Assembly (NCBI GenBank): GCA_012837465.1
Contig: DURG01000030.1
Span: 1 to 7,336, forward strand
DNA length: 7,336 nucleotides
Source: Propionibacterium sp.
Lineage (GTDB): Bacteria; Actinomycetota; Actinomycetes; Propionibacteriales; Propionibacteriaceae
Reading direction: 5' to 3'
The notes below the pieces were generated by a model. It searched no databases. It was not told the DNA's origin and saw only the letters and a list, made by a program, of their open reading frames with translations. Both the position numbers and the translations under genes were made by a program. This document shows, piece after piece, positions 6,036-7,336 of this stretch; positions within the stretch are counted from its first letter, which is position 1; every line of letters begins with the position of its first letter.

Positions 6036-6782
6036 TCAGCGGAACAGGTCTGCGTGCTGCAGCTTCGAGGCCGCGGCCTCGTCGATCACCACGATGCAGT
6101 TGGGGTGGAACTGCAGGATCGAGGCTGGCATCACGGCAGCGACCGGGCCTTCGACCATCGCCGCGACGGCGTCGGCCTTGTGCTCGCCGGTGACGACCAT
6201 GACCGCGCAGTGGGAATCCATGATGGTGCCGAGGCCCTGCGTCACGCAGTGGGTGGGCACCTGGTCGAGGGAATCGAAGAAGCGCGCGTTGTCCTCGCGG
6301 GTCTGCGGGGTGAGGACTTCGACGCGGGTGCGCGAGGAGAAGGAGGAGAACGGTTCGTTGAAGCCGATGTGGCCGTTGGAGCCGATGCCCAGCACCTGAA
6401 CGTCCACGCCGCCGACGGCCTCGATCGCCGCGTCGTACTCCTCGACGGCGGCCTCCAGGTCTTCGGCTGCGCCGTCCGGCACGCGGACGCGCTCAGGGGC
6501 CATGCGCAGGGGCTCGACGACGGTGCGGTTGATGACGTTGCGATAGCTCTCGGGGTGTGCGGGGTCGATGCCGACGTACTCGTCGAGCGCGAAGCCGAGC
6601 GCGTGCGAGAAGTCGATGTCGCCCTCGTCCTGGCGGCGTGCCAGTTCGGCGTAGAGGCCCAGCGGGGAACTGCCCGTGGCGAGCCCGATGACGGGGGTGG
6701 CCAAGCCTGAAAGGTGCTCGATGACCTTGTCAGCGGCGACTCTGCCGACCTCTTCCTCATTCGCGACGATGATGATTTCCAT
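6036..6782 (-). CDS. nagB: Glucosamine-6-phosphate deaminase NagB
   Basis: A 248-residue cytosolic enzyme that converts glucosamine-6-phosphate to fructose-6-phosphate and ammonia, feeding amino sugars into glycolysis. The phosphate-binding loop is GLATGSSPLGLY (33-44). Catalytic and substrate residues are D67 in LDEYVG, N136 and H138 in GIGSNGHIGF, and E143 in FNEP. The Asn before Gly-His is the Gram-positive form (Asp in E. coli), and the numbering fits B. subtilis NagB as I recall it. The length suits the short Bacillus-type enzyme lacking the extended E. coli C-terminus. The start is ATG at 6782, eight bases after GGGAGG. The frame is open to 6926, but the extra 48 residues resemble nothing and cross the dyad at 6871-6897. 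It stands 86 bp before the cold-shock gene, with no clear terminator between. Confidence 0.95.
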   Translation of the reverse strand: MEIIIVANEEEVGRVAADKVIEHLSGLATPVIGLATGSSPLGLYAELARRQDEGDIDFSHALGFALDEYVGIDPAHPESYRNVINRTVVEPLRMAPERVRVPDGAAEDLEAAVEEYDAAIEAVGGVDVQVLGIGSNGHIGFNEPFSSFSSRTRVEVLTPQTREDNARFFDSLDQVPTHCVTQGLGTIMDSHCAVMVVTGEHKADAVAAMVEGPVAAVMPASILQFHPNCIVVIDEAAASKLQHADLFR

Positions 6783-6870
6783 ACTGCCTACCTCCCTGCA
6801 ATGCCCGCCGGTGCGCCCGGCGCTGCCCTTTCGCCAAGGGTATTGCCGCAGGCGGGAAACGCGCATGACT

Positions 6871-6897
6871 TGTTCATTACAGATGTCTGAATGAACA
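6871..6897. promoter_or_regulatory. 27-bp dyad operator candidate in the nagB upstream region
   Basis: TGTTCATT (6871-6878) pairs with AATGAACA (6890-6897), and CAGA (6880-6883) with TCTG (6886-6889). One unpaired A (6879) and a central TG complete it, so 12 bases per arm match. On the minus strand, TGTAAT (6876-6881) matches five of six bases of the -10 consensus and would start nagB transcription near 6869, giving a leader of about 87 nt. No good -35 is visible. A bound repressor would cover this -10. The site is AT-richer than its surroundings. The regulator is unknown; it is not an obvious DasR, NagC or LexA box. Confidence 0.6.
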
Positions 6898-6930
6898 GTT
6901 CCTGCGCGCAGTTGGGACGGGGCCACCGAC

Positions 6931-6936
6931 TACCAT
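6931..6936 (+). promoter_or_regulatory. Possible -10 element of a leaderless promoter
   Basis: TACCAT fits TANNNT and is separated by exactly six bases (GGGCCC) from the ATG at 6943, the spacing expected if transcription begins at the A of the start codon. No Shine-Dalgarno sequence lies before that ATG. A TTGGGA at 6912-6917 is too close to be a standard -35. Confidence 0.4.
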
Positions 6937-6942
6937 GGGCCC

Positions 6943-7336
6943 ATGGCGACGTGGAAGGACGGCGCGGCCTACGCGCCCACAGAGAGGCCCGACGGGTTCG
7001 CTACCCCGGTGACGGACCCTCTTCCTGCCGGCGCGCCCTACAACGCCGAGACGCCGGGCCCCATCCCCCACCCACAGGGCTTCGAGCCCATGCCGCCGCA
7101 CCAGCCGCTGGGCGAGATCGGCCCAGCGGCGTCCAGCGCACGGGATCCGCGGGATGCGTTCACCGTCGCCTCTTCCCTGGTGACGGCCGGGCCGGACGGC
7201 GCCCCCGCAGGCCCGCGCGATCCGCGGATGCCGTTCCCGATGGCGGTGCAGTCTCCACTGGACACCTCGCCCCCGCCGCCCACGGGCCCGCCGCTGGCCC
7301 CGCCGTCGAACGAGCTCCTACCCAGCGGGGAGGCCA
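6943..7336 (+). CDS. Proline-rich protein of unknown function, N-terminal part; continues past window
   Basis: The frame is open from ATG 6943 to the window end, giving 131 residues with no stop. The N-terminus reads WKDGAAYAPTERPDGFATP (4-22), a compact motif that looks conserved rather than random. The rest is low-complexity, rich in Pro, Ala and Gly, with R-D-P-R followed by F two residues later at 67-73 and again at 92-98, and a P-P-P-P run at 110-113. There is no signal peptide or membrane segment in this part; such Pro-rich cytoplasmic tails in actinobacteria often precede membrane helices, which would lie outside the window. It is divergent from nagB across 160 bp. The absence of a ribosome-binding site and the TACCAT upstream suggest leaderless expression. 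I do not recognise the family. The alternative ATG at 6935 is in another frame. Confidence 0.72.
   Translation, partial: MATWKDGAAYAPTERPDGFATPVTDPLPAGAPYNAETPGPIPHPQGFEPMPPHQPLGEIGPAASSARDPRDAFTVASSLVTAGPDGAPAGPRDPRMPFPMAVQSPLDTSPPPPTGPPLAPPSNELLPSGEA

Noticed and set aside
4669..6399. 576-codon open plus-strand frame opposite DUF3027, the cold-shock gene and nagB
   Set aside because: It spans three clear minus-strand genes and the terminator hairpin and has no domain, so it is a GC-driven shadow.
6783..6870. Possible riboswitch in the nagB leader
   Set aside because: I saw only short, weak inverted repeats (for example CCCTT with AAGGG) and no recognisable conserved riboswitch or glmS-type ribozyme core.
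6893..6901. GAAC-A-GTTC resembling half of an SOS (LexA) box
   Set aside because: Actinobacterial LexA boxes have four bases between GAAC and GTTC; here there is one, and the sequence is better explained as part of the larger dyad.
6783..6926. 48-residue N-terminal extension of nagB
   Set aside because: NagB proteins begin at the conserved M-E-I-I-I-V; a strong GGGAGG precedes that ATG, and the extension would cross the dyad and probable promoter.
6877..7283. Two minus-strand frames opposite the rightmost gene
   Set aside because: Composition is Gly/Arg-rich without motifs, while the plus frame has a conserved-looking N-terminus and a plausible promoter.

Overview
The window is high-GC (about two thirds G+C by eye) bacterial chromosome, and the gene content points to an actinobacterium. 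It has a complete gluABCD-type glutamate/aspartate ABC importer of the kind known from Corynebacterium. It also has a DUF3027 gene paired with a cold-shock protein that carries a C-terminal extension, and a probable relative of the mycobacterial 19-kDa lipoprotein. GTG and TTG starts and apparently leaderless promoters fit this. A Propionibacteriaceae-like host is my guess; the sequence does not prove it. I saw no insertion sequence, tRNA, rRNA or CRISPR array.

Layout. From 2 to 421 (+) is the 3' part of a secreted or lipoprotein gene. Its end overlaps, tail to tail, the end of a GH76 family glycosidase gene (346-1368, -). Reading leftward on the minus strand from 4653, gluA (ATPase), gluB (binding lipoprotein), gluC and gluD (permeases) are followed by the GH76 gene. 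The last three genes are joined by start/stop overlaps (GTGA, then TTGA), so GH76 looks translationally coupled to the transporter. A 13-bp hairpin lies between gluB and gluC. A large hairpin at 4731-4768 separates gluA from the next minus-strand unit, DUF3027 (4789-5562) behind a cold-shock-domain protein (5566-5949), with only 3 bp between them. A 27-bp imperfect dyad sits just upstream of the cold-shock gene. Further right is nagB (6036-6782, -), glucosamine-6-phosphate deaminase. The 160-bp gap beyond it holds a second 27-bp dyad, and a divergent proline-rich gene (6943 onward, +) runs off the window.

How the genes work together. GluABCD imports glutamate/aspartate: GluB captures the ligand outside the membrane, GluC and GluD form the channel, and GluA hydrolyses ATP. 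NagB turns glucosamine-6-phosphate into fructose-6-phosphate and ammonia. GH76 enzymes act on alpha-1,6-mannan. The cold-shock protein and DUF3027 form a separate pair, probably nucleic-acid related. Every gene but the right-hand partial one has a recognisable family or a probable one, and I see no convincing new multi-gene system. The most interesting points are the GH76 gene coupled to an amino-acid importer, the two 27-bp dyads, and the start-site questions at gluA and the rightmost gene.
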